Below, piece after piece: positions 54,071-64,000 of a DNA stretch of 64,000 bases. Position 1 is the stretch's first letter. Each line of letters opens with the position of its first letter. The notes below the pieces were generated by a model, which searched no databases, was not told the origin of the DNA, and saw nothing but the letters and a program-made list of their open reading frames with translations. Origin of the DNA: Dyella kyungheensis (GTDB lineage: Bacteria; Pseudomonadota; Gammaproteobacteria; Xanthomonadales; Rhodanobacteraceae); NCBI RefSeq assembly GCF_016905005.1, contig NZ_JADIKC010000002.1, positions 62,001 through 126,000 on the forward strand, in the 5' to 3' direction. The translations under genes were made by a program, and so were the position numbers.

Positions 54071-55072
54071 TTATCGCTGGAGAGCGAATCGCTCGCGGTA
54101 GCGCGCCGGGCTCAGCTGCAGATGCTGCCGGAAATGGTGCCGTAGCGTATCCGTACTGCCGAATCCGCACACCTCCGCCACGCGCTCCACGCCCATGTCG
54201 CTGCCTTCCAGCAGTTCGCGCGCGCGGCCAAGGCGTTCGTGGGTCAGCCATTGCTTGGGCGAACAGCCGGTGGCTTCTTCGAAGCGTCGCAACAACGTGC
54301 GTTCGCTCATGCGGGCGCGCTCGGCCAGCACGGACACCGGCAGCGGCTGGTCCAGGTGGCGGCGCATCCAGTCCAGCAGCTTGCCCAGGCCATCGCCTTG
54401 CGCGGGCATCGGCGACTGGATGAACTGCGCCTGCCCGCCATCGCGATGCGCCGGCACCACGGCGCGGCGCGCCACGCTGTTGGCCACTTCCGGGCCGAAG
54501 TCGCGGCGGATCAGGTGCAGCGAGAGATCCAGCGCCGCGGCACTGCCGGCCGAGGTAAGCAACTGGCCTTCGTCGACGTAGAGCACATCCGGTTCGATCC
54601 GGATGCGCGGATAGCGTTGCGCCAGCGCCTCCGCATAGCGCCAATGCGTGGTGGCGCGACGGCCATCCAGCAATCCGGTGGCAGCGAGCACGAACACGCC
54701 CGAGCAGTACGAGAGCAGCCGCGCGCCGCGTTCATGCGCCGCGCGCAGTGCCTGCAGCAGCGCTGCGAGCGGTGCCGCATCGATGCCGCGCCAACCGGGC
54801 ACGATGATGGTGCCGGCGGCAGCGAGCTGCTCGAGGCCGCCCTCCGCCATCACCCGCATGCCGCCCGCCGCCCGCATCGGGCCGCGATCCACGGCGCACA
54901 GCCCGAACTCGTACCACTGGGCCAGCTCGGGCCGTGGCAAGCCGAACATTTCGACAGCGATGCCGAACTCGAACGTGCACAAGCCGTCGTAGACCAGGGC
55001 TGCCACCCGACGGTTGGGCGGCCCGGATGGACGTCCGGATCGTTTTGGCGGTTTCTTCATGGTGACTGTCAT
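54071..55072 (-). CDS. GlxA-family regulator (DJ-1/PfpI + AraC HTH)
   Basis: The product is 333 residues from ATG 55072 (a second ATG is at 55060). An N-terminal DJ-1/PfpI-like domain (about 20-205) has VAALVYDGLCTFEFGIAVEM and LLSYCSGVFVLAATGLLDGR with the nucleophile-elbow Cys. The C-terminal AraC double HTH is at about 235-330 (MSERTLLRRFEEATGCSPKQ, VAEVCGFGSTDTLRHHFRQH). FtrA/GlxA-type proteins regulate amine or nitrogen-compound genes. It is divergent from the rhodanese gene, and the EamA exporter is downstream, so either may be its target. Confidence 0.9.
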   Translation of the reverse strand: MTVTMKKPPKRSGRPSGPPNRRVAALVYDGLCTFEFGIAVEMFGLPRPELAQWYEFGLCAVDRGPMRAAGGMRVMAEGGLEQLAAAGTIIVPGWRGIDAAPLAALLQALRAAHERGARLLSYCSGVFVLAATGLLDGRRATTHWRYAEALAQRYPRIRIEPDVLYVDEGQLLTSAGSAAALDLSLHLIRRDFGPEVANSVARRAVVPAHRDGGQAQFIQSPMPAQGDGLGKLLDWMRRHLDQPLPVSVLAERARMSERTLLRRFEEATGCSPKQWLTHERLGRARELLEGSDMGVERVAEVCGFGSTDTLRHHFRQHLQLSPARYRERFALQR

Positions 55073-55138
55073 TCTTGCCAATGTCGGCGAACCGCGCCAG
55101 TGCCGATACTGGCGCCGTGTTTCCACCGGAGTGAACCC

Positions 55139-55531
55139 ATGAGCAGTGTGGTGCAACGTGTTTCCGCCGCGACCAGCGATGACGCGCTGGCGCATTTCCA
55201 GGCCCGGCTCGGCTTCGAAACCGACTGTGCGGACGTCTATTACGCGACCAACCATGAAACCAAGGATTTCGTGCTGCTCGACGTGCGCACGCCCACGATG
55301 TATGCGGCAGGCCATGTACCGGGCGCGCTCAACATGCCCACGCGCACGATCAGCGAACAGCGTCTGCTGGACTATCCGGCCGACACGCTGTTCGTGGTGT
55401 ATTGCGCCGGTCCGCATTGCAACGGCGCCAACAAGGCGGCGGTGAAGCTCGCCCAGCTGGGGCGGCCGGTGAAGGAGATGATCGGCGGCCTCACCGGCTG
55501 GATCGACGAAGGTTTCGGCCTCGATCGCTGA
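55139..55531 (+). CDS. Rhodanese-domain protein
   Basis: From ATG 55139 the product is 130 residues. The single rhodanese domain has DFVLLDVRTPTMYAAGHVPG and the active-site loop VVYCAGPHCNGANKAAVKLA, with the catalytic Cys. It transfers sulfane sulfur to an acceptor. The C-terminal GGLTGWIDEGF is typical. It is divergent from the GlxA-type gene and followed after one base by a GNAT gene. Confidence 0.9.
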   Translation: MSSVVQRVSAATSDDALAHFQARLGFETDCADVYYATNHETKDFVLLDVRTPTMYAAGHVPGALNMPTRTISEQRLLDYPADTLFVVYCAGPHCNGANKAAVKLAQLGRPVKEMIGGLTGWIDEGFGLDR

Positions 55532-55532
55532 C

Positions 55533-55997
55533 ATGCCGCACGACGTCGCGATTGTCTGCGCCACGCGCAGCCACGTGCCCGCGCTGATGTCGATCTGCGC
55601 GGAGCATGCGGCGTTCGAACGACTGCCGCATGCTCCCGCTGTCCGCGCCGAGGTGCTGGCGGATGCGCTGCACGGCTCGCCGCCGCAGCTTTACGCCTGG
55701 CTCGCCTGCATCGGCGAGGCGCTGGTGGGCTATGCCAGCGCCACGCAGGACTTCTCCACGCTCGATCGCAACACGTATCTGCACATGGATTGCCTCTATG
55801 TGCGCGCCGCTTGGCGCAACCGGGCCATCGGCCAGCAGCTGTGGAACGCCGTGCTGGACCAGGCGACCTCGCTGGGCTGCGCTGCCGTCCAGTGGCAGAC
55901 ACCGTCCTGGAACGACGGCGCCGCCCGGTTCTATCGAAGGCTTGGCGCAAGCGAATCTGCCAAGCTGCGTTACGTGTTGCCGCTGAGCGGCGCATGA
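55533..55997 (+). CDS. GNAT-family N-acetyltransferase
   Basis: The 154-residue protein has the acetyl-CoA-binding motif region YLHMDCLYVRAAWRNRAIGQ followed by QLWNAVLDQATSLGCAAVQW, with the R/Q-x2-G/A-x-G/Q-type signature as R-N-R-A-I-G-Q. The C-terminal ARFYRRLGASESAKLRYVLP is the usual last strand. It acetylates an unknown amine. It is directly after the rhodanese gene, so co-transcription is likely. Confidence 0.85.
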   Translation: MPHDVAIVCATRSHVPALMSICAEHAAFERLPHAPAVRAEVLADALHGSPPQLYAWLACIGEALVGYASATQDFSTLDRNTYLHMDCLYVRAAWRNRAIGQQLWNAVLDQATSLGCAAVQWQTPSWNDGAARFYRRLGASESAKLRYVLPLSGA

Positions 55998-56051
55998 CGC
56001 CGCATGATGGCGGCGTGTCATGCTTTCCCACAACCACCGCGGGGAGACCCC

Positions 56052-56357
56052 ATGCTGGAACTTCGACCAAGCTGCGAGCATTGCAACAAGCCGCTGCCGC
56101 CGGCATCCACGGATGCCATGATCTGTTCCTTCGAATGCACCTTCTGCCGCGATTGCGTCGCCTTGCTGCAGGACGTGTGCCCCAATTGCGGCGGCGGTTT
56201 CACGCCTCGGCCGGTGCGGCCCGCGCGGGACTGGAAGAACCGGAACACCGTATCGCAGCATCCTGCGACCACGCAGGTGACCCATCGGCCCGTGGACCTG
56301 GCCGCCCACGCAGCGCTGGTGGCGCGAGTGAACGGGCGGGTCCCCGCCGAACGCTGA
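56052..56357 (+). CDS. DUF1272 zinc-binding protein
   Basis: The start chosen is ATG 56052 with GGGGAGA upstream, giving 101 residues. The DUF1272 core (about 1-60) has MLELRPSCEHCNKPLPP, MICSFECTFCRDCVALLQ and VCPNCGGGF. These give seven or more Cys in C-x2-C pairs, consistent with one or two bound zinc ions. The tail is less conserved. The function is unknown. Confidence 0.88.
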   Translation: MLELRPSCEHCNKPLPPASTDAMICSFECTFCRDCVALLQDVCPNCGGGFTPRPVRPARDWKNRNTVSQHPATTQVTHRPVDLAAHAALVARVNGRVPAER

Positions 56358-56451
56358 GGCAGGCGATTCGCGCCGGCACGACAGATCGTTGACGTGGCCC
56401 CGCTTAAAGATGGCACGGGGCGTGCTTACCGCTTGCACGTTTCCTTCCGTC

Positions 56452-58638
<2,187 letters not shown>

Positions 58639-58641
58639 GCG

Positions 58642-59979
58642 CTATTCGCGTGTTGCCAGTGCGCGATTCACGCGCAGCGCGAGCAAGGTGCACACCACGC
58701 CGGAGAGCAGATAGGCACTCACGGCGCCCAGGCCAAAACGCATCGACAAGCCCAGTGCCACCAGCGGCGCAAAGGCCGCGCCGATCAGCCAGGCGAAGTC
58801 GGTAGTCAAGGCGGCGCCCGCGTAGCGCAGGCGCACCTCGAAATTGGAGGTCACGCTGCCGGCCGCCTGTCCGTACGAAAAACCAAGCAACAGGAAGCCC
58901 ACGATGATGAAGGCATCCTGCAATTCCTTGCCGCCATCCAGCATCCAGGGCGCAGCCAGCGCGAACAGGCCGATCAGCCCTGCCGCCACGCCCAGCGTGG
59001 TGCGCCGGCCGATGTGGTCCGCGACATAGCCCGACATCACGATGCCGAAGATGCCCGCCACGCCGCCGAAGATCTGGATCAACAGCACGGAATCCACCGC
59101 CTGCGTCGACTTCAGCACGATCCACGACAGCGGGAAGATCGTCACCAGGTGGAACAGCGCATAGCTCGCCAATGCGGCGAACGCGCCAATGAAGATGTTG
59201 TAGCCCTGCGTGCGCAGGATCTCGGTGATGCCGATCGGTTCCAGTTCGCGTTCTTCCATGGCGACGGTGTATTCCTCGGTCACCACCAGGCGCAGCCGCG
59301 CGAACAACGCCACCACGTTGATGGCGAATGCCACGAAGAACGGATAACGCCAACCCCAGTCGATGAAGTCTTTTTCATCCAGGCTGGAGTGCAGGAACAG
59401 GAACAGCGCACTGGCCACGATGAAGCCGATCGGCGCACTCAACTGGCCCAGCATGGCGTACCAACCGCGGCGCTCCGGCGGCGTGTTGAGCGCCAGCAGC
59501 GAGGGCAGACCGTCCCACGAGCCGCCCTGGGCGATGCCTTGCAACAGGCGAAACAGGATCAGCAGTCCGATCGCCCAATTGCCGATCTGCCGGTAGCTCG
59601 GCAGAAACGCGATGCCTGCGGTAGCGCTGCCCAGCAGGAACAGCGCGATGGTGAGCTTGGTGCCGCGACTCCAGCGTCGCTGGAAGCCCATGAACAAGGC
59701 GGTGCCGAACGGGCGCGCGATGAAGGCCAGTGAAAAGACCGTGAAAGCGTAAAGAATGCCATCCAGCGCACTGGCGAACGGAAACAGCACCGCGGGAAAC
59801 ACCAGCACGCAAGAAATACCGAACACGAAGAAGTCGAACTGTTCGGAGGTGCGGCCAATGATCACACCGATGGCGATCTCGCCGGGCGCCACCTTGGCGC
59901 GCGCATGCAGGCGTCCAATGTCTTCCGCCGTGGTGCCCGGAGTGCTGCCGTGATCAGGGAAGGTGCTTGACATAGTCAT
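58642..59979 (-). CDS. MHS-family MFS transporter
   Basis: The 445-residue 12-TM transporter has the metabolite:H+ symporter signature: QFDFFVFGISCVLVFPAVLF near the N-terminus, RPFGTALFMGFQRRWSRGTK in the TM2-3 loop, and GIAQGGSWDGLPSLLALNTP in TM4. The family imports dicarboxylates, shikimate or similar. The substrate is not predictable. It is convergent with the diguanylate cyclase and divergent from cyoA. Confidence 0.85.
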   Translation of the reverse strand: MTMSSTFPDHGSTPGTTAEDIGRLHARAKVAPGEIAIGVIIGRTSEQFDFFVFGISCVLVFPAVLFPFASALDGILYAFTVFSLAFIARPFGTALFMGFQRRWSRGTKLTIALFLLGSATAGIAFLPSYRQIGNWAIGLLILFRLLQGIAQGGSWDGLPSLLALNTPPERRGWYAMLGQLSAPIGFIVASALFLFLHSSLDEKDFIDWGWRYPFFVAFAINVVALFARLRLVVTEEYTVAMEERELEPIGITEILRTQGYNIFIGAFAALASYALFHLVTIFPLSWIVLKSTQAVDSVLLIQIFGGVAGIFGIVMSGYVADHIGRRTTLGVAAGLIGLFALAAPWMLDGGKELQDAFIIVGFLLLGFSYGQAAGSVTSNFEVRLRYAGAALTTDFAWLIGAAFAPLVALGLSMRFGLGAVSAYLLSGVVCTLLALRVNRALATRE

Positions 59980-60111
59980 TACTCATAAAGAAGGAGTATG
60001 TCGCGGCCGTACTATGGCACCGCCACGCCTCTCGCGTCACGGGGAACATTTTCCTGTTTCCGTTTCGCGCCGAAGGGCGTACCGTTTTCCACATTGGTTG
60101 CGCCGTCGGTC

Positions 60112-61095
60112 ATGCCTATGAAGCTGCTGCGTGGACTGCTCGTCTGTGTCGTCTTCCTGCTCGCGGGTTGCCAGACCGTATTGATGGCGCCATCCGGCGA
60201 CCTCGCGGTGCAGCAACGCGACCTGATCATCACTTCGACGCTGTTGATGCTGTTGATCATCGTGCCGGTCATCGTGCTGACGTTGTTCTTCGCCTGGCAT
60301 TTCCGCGCATCCAACAAGAAGGCTCACTACGATCCCGAATGGGATCACTCCACCATTCTCGAACTGCTGATCTGGGCTGCACCGCTGCTCATCATCATTG
60401 CACTGGGCGCGATCACCTGGGTCAGCACGCACAAGCTCGATCCCTATCGCCAACTCGAACGCATCGCCGCCAACCGGCCGGTACCGGCCGATGTGCGGCC
60501 CTTGCAGATCAACGTGGTCGCGCTCGACTGGAAGTGGCTGTTCATATACCCGGAACAAGGCATTGCCACCGTGAACGAACTGGCCGCGCCGGTGGACCGG
60601 CCGATCCAGTTCAAGATCACGGCGTCCACGGTCATGAACTCGTTCTTCATACCCGCGCTGGCCGGCCAGATCTACGCCATGCCGGGGATGGAGACGCAAC
60701 TGCAGGCGGTGATCAACGCACCCGGCGAATTCCAGGGGTTCTCGGCCAACTACAGCGGGCAAGGCTTCTCGGGCATGCACTTCCTCTTCCACGGCGTCAC
60801 CGAGCAAGGCTTTGCGCAATGGGTGCAGAAGGCCAAGGCCAGCGGCGGCGATCTCAATCGTGATGCCTATGTGAAGTTGGCTGCGCCCAGCGAGAACGAT
60901 CCGGTGACGTACTACGCCACGGTGGCGCCAGGGCTTTATCGCGCCATCCTTACGCGCTGCCTGGATCCGGAGAACCCATCGTGCATGACGCGCATGGACC
61001 TGAGTCCGCACGACAGCGGCGATTCCGGCGCCATGCTCCGATCCGGTCAGGCCAACGGCATGGCGGCCTCGGCAACCCATCCTCACTCCGACTGA
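60112..61095 (+). CDS. cyoA: Cytochrome bo3 ubiquinol oxidase subunit II
   Basis: The start chosen is ATG 60112 or 60118 ([20 protein letters not shown]); the upstream frame to 59998 is antiphase-like and lacks support. The lipobox is LAGC. Two TM helices follow (about 35-60, 80-100), then a cupredoxin domain without the CuA Cys ligands, as expected for a quinol oxidase ([36 protein letters not shown]). It is the first gene of the cyo operon, which pumps protons while reducing oxygen. Confidence 0.95.
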   Translation: MPMKLLRGLLVCVVFLLAGCQTVLMAPSGDLAVQQRDLIITSTLLMLLIIVPVIVLTLFFAWHFRASNKKAHYDPEWDHSTILELLIWAAPLLIIIALGAITWVSTHKLDPYRQLERIAANRPVPADVRPLQINVVALDWKWLFIYPEQGIATVNELAAPVDRPIQFKITASTVMNSFFIPALAGQIYAMPGMETQLQAVINAPGEFQGFSANYSGQGFSGMHFLFHGVTEQGFAQWVQKAKASGGDLNRDAYVKLAAPSENDPVTYYATVAPGLYRAILTRCLDPENPSCMTRMDLSPHDSGDSGAMLRSGQANGMAASATHPHSD

Positions 61096-61111
61096 TCCGG
61101 TGGTGTCCACG

Positions 61112-63115
61112 ATGCTTTCCCATCCCGACCTTGCCAAGCTGATCTTCGGTCGACTGACGCTGGAAGCGTTGCCGCTGCACGTGCCGATCGTGATGTGGAC
61201 ATTCGTGGTGGTGGCGCTGGGCGCGATCGCGCTGCTGGGTGCCGTCACCTACTACAAGCTGTGGGGTTACCTGTGGCACGAATGGTTCACCAGCATCGAT
61301 CACAAGAAGATCGGCATCATGTACATGATCCTGGGCTTCGTGATGCTGCTGCGCGGCTTCTCCGACGCGATCATGATGCGCGGCCAGCAGGCGGTGTCGT
61401 TCGGTGCCTCGCAGGGCTATCTGCCACCTGAGCACTACGACCAGATCTTTACCGCGCACGGCGTGATCATGATCTTCTTCGTCGCCATGCCGATGGTGAC
61501 GGGGCTGATGAACTTCGTGATGCCGTTGCAGATCGGCGCTCGCGACGTGGCGTTTCCCTTCCTCAACAATTTCAGTTTCTGGATGACCGTGGCCGGCGCG
61601 ATGCTGGTGATGACCTCGCTGTTCGTGGGCGAGTTCGCCCGTACCGGCTGGCTGGCCTATCCGCCGCTGTCGGACATCATGTCGAGCCCCGATGCGGGCG
61701 TCGACTACTATATCTGGGCACTGCAGATCGCCGGCGTGGGAACCCTGTTATCGGGCATCAACCTGCTGGTGACCATCGTGAAGATGCGTGCGCCGGGCAT
61801 GACGCTGATGAAGATGCCGGTGTTCACCTGGACCGCGCTGTGCACCAACGTGCTGATCGTGGCCGCGTTCCCGGTACTCACCGCCGTACTGGCCATGCTG
61901 GCGCTGGACCGTTACGCCGGCACCAACTTCTTCACCACCGAGCTTGGCGGCAACGCCATGATGTACGTGAACCTGATCTGGATCTGGGGCCACCCGGAGG
62001 TCTACATCCTGATCCTGCCGGCGTTCGGCATCTTCTCGGAAGTGACCGCCACCTTCAGCCGCAAGCCGCTGTTCGGTTATGCCTCGATGGTCTACGCCAC
62101 GGTGGTGATCACGGTGCTGTCGTACCTGGTGTGGCTGCACCACTTCTTCACCATGGGTTCGGGCGCCAGCGTCAATTCGTTCTTCGGCATCACCACCATG
62201 ATCATCTCGATCCCCACGGGGGCGAAGATCTTCAACTGGTTGTTCACGATGTATCGCGGCCGGGTCGAGTTCGAGCTGCCGATGATGTGGACGGTGGCGT
62301 TCATGGTCACCTTCGTGATCGGCGGCATGACCGGCGTGCTGCTGGCGGTGCCGCCGGCGGACTTCTCGCTGCACAACAGCCTGTTCCTGATCGCGCATTT
62401 CCATAACGTGATCATCGGCGGCGTGCTATTCGGGCTATTTGCCGGCATCACCTACTGGTTTCCGAAAGCGTTCGGTTTCCGGCTCGATCCGTTCTGGGGC
62501 AAGTGTTCGTTCTGGCTGTGGGTGTCGGGCTTCTATTTCGCCTTCATGCCGCTCTACATGCTGGGCCTGATGGGCGTGACGCGCCGCCTCAGCCACTTCG
62601 AGGATTCCTCACTGCAGATCTGGTTCCTGATCGCGGCATTCGGCGCCTTCCTGATCGCGCTGGGCATCGCCTGCAACATCATCCAGTTCGTGGTGAGCTT
62701 CAAGAACCGCGAGGCACTGCGCGACGTCACCGGCGATCCGTGGGGTGGACGCACGCTGGAATGGTCCACCTCGTCGCCGCCGCCGAAGTACAACTTCGCC
62801 TTTACGCCACGCATCCACGACCACGATGCCTGGTGGATGATGAAGAAGTATCACTGGCAGCGGCCGCTGAGCGGCTACCTGCCGATCCACATGCCGCACA
62901 ACACCGGCGCCGGCTTCTTCATGGCCGTGCTGAGCTTCGTGCTCGGTTTCGCCATGATCTGGTACATGTGGCTGCTGGCGATCGTGGCGTTCGTCGCGCT
63001 GCTGGTGGTGGCGATCGGACACACGTTCAACTACGACCGCGAGTACTACATCCCGGCCGATGAAGTCGGCCGCATCGAACAGTCCCGCACGGATCTACTG
63101 GCCAGCCATGTCTGA
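61112..63115 (+). CDS. cyoB: Cytochrome bo3 ubiquinol oxidase subunit I
   Basis: From ATG 61112 (in-frame GTG codons precede it) the product is 667 residues with about 15 TM helices. Catalytic features are visible. The low-spin haem ligand region is [28 protein letters not shown] holds the cross-linked His-Tyr pair. WLHHFFTMG holds the CuB His pair. Haem o ligands are in [16 protein letters not shown]. It carries the oxygen-reducing haem-copper site. It overlaps cyoC by 8 bases. Confidence 0.97.
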   Translation: MLSHPDLAKLIFGRLTLEALPLHVPIVMWTFVVVALGAIALLGAVTYYKLWGYLWHEWFTSIDHKKIGIMYMILGFVMLLRGFSDAIMMRGQQAVSFGASQGYLPPEHYDQIFTAHGVIMIFFVAMPMVTGLMNFVMPLQIGARDVAFPFLNNFSFWMTVAGAMLVMTSLFVGEFARTGWLAYPPLSDIMSSPDAGVDYYIWALQIAGVGTLLSGINLLVTIVKMRAPGMTLMKMPVFTWTALCTNVLIVAAFPVLTAVLAMLALDRYAGTNFFTTELGGNAMMYVNLIWIWGHPEVYILILPAFGIFSEVTATFSRKPLFGYASMVYATVVITVLSYLVWLHHFFTMGSGASVNSFFGITTMIISIPTGAKIFNWLFTMYRGRVEFELPMMWTVAFMVTFVIGGMTGVLLAVPPADFSLHNSLFLIAHFHNVIIGGVLFGLFAGITYWFPKAFGFRLDPFWGKCSFWLWVSGFYFAFMPLYMLGLMGVTRRLSHFEDSSLQIWFLIAAFGAFLIALGIACNIIQFVVSFKNREALRDVTGDPWGGRTLEWSTSSPPPKYNFAFTPRIHDHDAWWMMKKYHWQRPLSGYLPIHMPHNTGAGFFMAVLSFVLGFAMIWYMWLLAIVAFVALLVVAIGHTFNYDREYYIPADEVGRIEQSRTDLLASHV

Positions 63116-63749
63116 TATGACCACCTCCATGACACCGGGCAGCGGCGGCCGTACGGAGCAGCTGCTGTTCCACGAGTCCACCGATCACCACCCGGCCAAC
63201 GGCACGCTGTTGGGTTTCTGGGTCTACCTGATGAGCGACTGCCTCATCTTCGCCTGCCTGTTTGCCGCCTACGGTGTGCTCGGACGCGAATACGCCGGCG
63301 GACCCACCGCGCAGGAAGTGCTGGAGTTGCCGGCGGTCGCGGTGAACACGACGTTGCTGCTGCTTTCGTCGATCACCTACGGTTTTGCCGTGCTGGCGAT
63401 GCAGCGCAACCGGCAGAACCCGATGCTGGTCTGGCTGGTGATCACCGGCTTGCTGGGCGCGGGCTTCATCACGCTGGAACTGCGCGAGTTTGCGCACCTC
63501 ATCTCGATCGGCGCGGGGCCGCAGCGCAGCGCCTTCCTTTCCTCGTTCTTCACCCTGGTGGGTACGCACGGCCTGCACGTGACCTGCGGCCTGATCTGGA
63601 TGGTGGTGTTGATCACCCAGGTGCTGAAGAAAGGCCTGATTACCGCCAACAAGCGGCGCCTGTTGTGCCTGTCGATGTTCTGGCACTTCCTGGACGTGGT
63701 GTGGGTGGGCGTCTTCAGCTTCGTCTATCTGATGGGAGTGCTGCCATGA
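63108..63749 (+). CDS. cyoC: Cytochrome bo3 ubiquinol oxidase subunit III
   Basis: From ATG 63108, inside the end of cyoB, the product is 213 residues. It has five TM helices ([60 protein letters not shown]). The last matches the conserved helix of subunit III. Translational overlap on both sides fits a compact cyo operon. Confidence 0.95.
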   Translation: MSDMTTSMTPGSGGRTEQLLFHESTDHHPANGTLLGFWVYLMSDCLIFACLFAAYGVLGREYAGGPTAQEVLELPAVAVNTTLLLLSSITYGFAVLAMQRNRQNPMLVWLVITGLLGAGFITLELREFAHLISIGAGPQRSAFLSSFFTLVGTHGLHVTCGLIWMVVLITQVLKKGLITANKRRLLCLSMFWHFLDVVWVGVFSFVYLMGVLP

Positions 63750-64000
63750 GCGCGCATGACGAACTGCACGCCCACGACGACGGTCACGGTCACGACGACG
63801 ATCTGGGCATCCACGCCACCCTCAGTGGCTACATGACGGGCTTCGTATTGTCGGTGATCCTCACCGTCATTCCGTTCTGGCTGGTGATGGGCCATGTGAT
63901 CACCAAGTCGAGCACCGCGGCCGTGATCATCCTGGCGCTGGCCGCCGTGCAGATCGTGGTGCACATGATCTACTTCCTGCACATGAACGCGAAATCGGAA
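63746..64000 (+). CDS. cyoD: Cytochrome bo3 ubiquinol oxidase subunit IV, 5' part
   Basis: ATG 63746 overlaps the cyoC stop (ATGA). Eighty-five codons are visible. They include a His/Asp-rich start ([12 protein letters not shown]), then [20 protein letters not shown] and [14 protein letters not shown], the standard helices of CyoD. The gene runs off the window end, not a true truncation. Confidence 0.93.
   Translation, partial: MSAHDELHAHDDGHGHDDDLGIHATLSGYMTGFVLSVILTVIPFWLVMGHVITKSSTAAVIILALAAVQIVVHMIYFLHMNAKSE

Overview
The window is high-GC gammaproteobacterial chromosome. It most likely comes from Lysobacterales/Xanthomonadales, family Rhodanobacteraceae (Dyella/Luteibacter-like). The taxon is inferred from the RpoD, an orphan aryl-AMP-ligase resembling those of xanthomonadin loci, an LplT/PlsC fusion, the bfd-bfr and dprA-topA-tsaC neighbourhoods, and xanthomonad-style intergenic palindromes. 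No species can be named from the sequence alone.

Region 1 (1-14007) starts with the 5' end of queD and a small regulator made of two tandem LuxR-type HTH domains. An integrated island follows. Its right end is the 3' end of an elongator tRNA-Met gene (13931-14007). A P4-type tyrosine integrase lies beside that tRNA, and a near-copy of the tRNA 3' end marks the left end at 3087. A weaker copy at 1208 suggests an older or nested integration. Pairs of GTTACCCCC motifs lie inside both ends. Cargo includes an AlpA-type regulator, a compact HUH (Rep-like) endonuclease beside a palindrome-rich gap, an XRE regulator, a SHOCT/zinc-ribbon membrane protein, a lipoprotein, a cytosolic-plus-four-TM pair whose layout recalls lambda RexA-RexB, a serine resolvase, an overlapping three-gene operon (dual-OB-like protein, DUF488, DUF488), and int-orf-XRE/ImmA genes with overlapping stops and starts. 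The island is visibly less GC-rich than its flanks.

Region 2 (14191-35385) is core chromosome: rppH, bfd, bfr, a DUF6776-like protein, bactofilin, erpA, nudC, an AmpE-like protein, an LplT-PlsC fusion, small enzymes, purD, the AMP-ligase, tsaC, topA, dprA, a LysM protein, def-fmt and rsmB. These cover mRNA decapping, iron storage and Fe-S delivery, NAD cap removal, purine synthesis, tRNA modification, DNA topology and uptake, and translation initiation.

Region 3 (35486-47704) is an envelope glycan locus. It holds two ArnT-like GT-C transferases, a leftward operon of an O-antigen ligase-like protein, a UDP-glucuronate decarboxylase and three glycosyltransferases, a divergent WaaE-like/CDP-glycerol-transferase-like pair, and an LpxL-type lipid A acyltransferase. 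Together they suggest synthesis and decoration of LPS core or O-glycan.

Region 4 (47842-64000) carries dtd, rpoD with its own promoter and terminator, a local tandem duplication with a gene fragment and REP doublets, an S10-like peptidase, a DMT exporter, a GlxA-type regulator diverging from a rhodanese/GNAT pair, a DUF1272 protein, a MASE1-PAS-PAS-GGDEF diguanylate cyclase, an MHS-family transporter, and the start of the cyoABCD cytochrome bo3 operon, cut by the window end.
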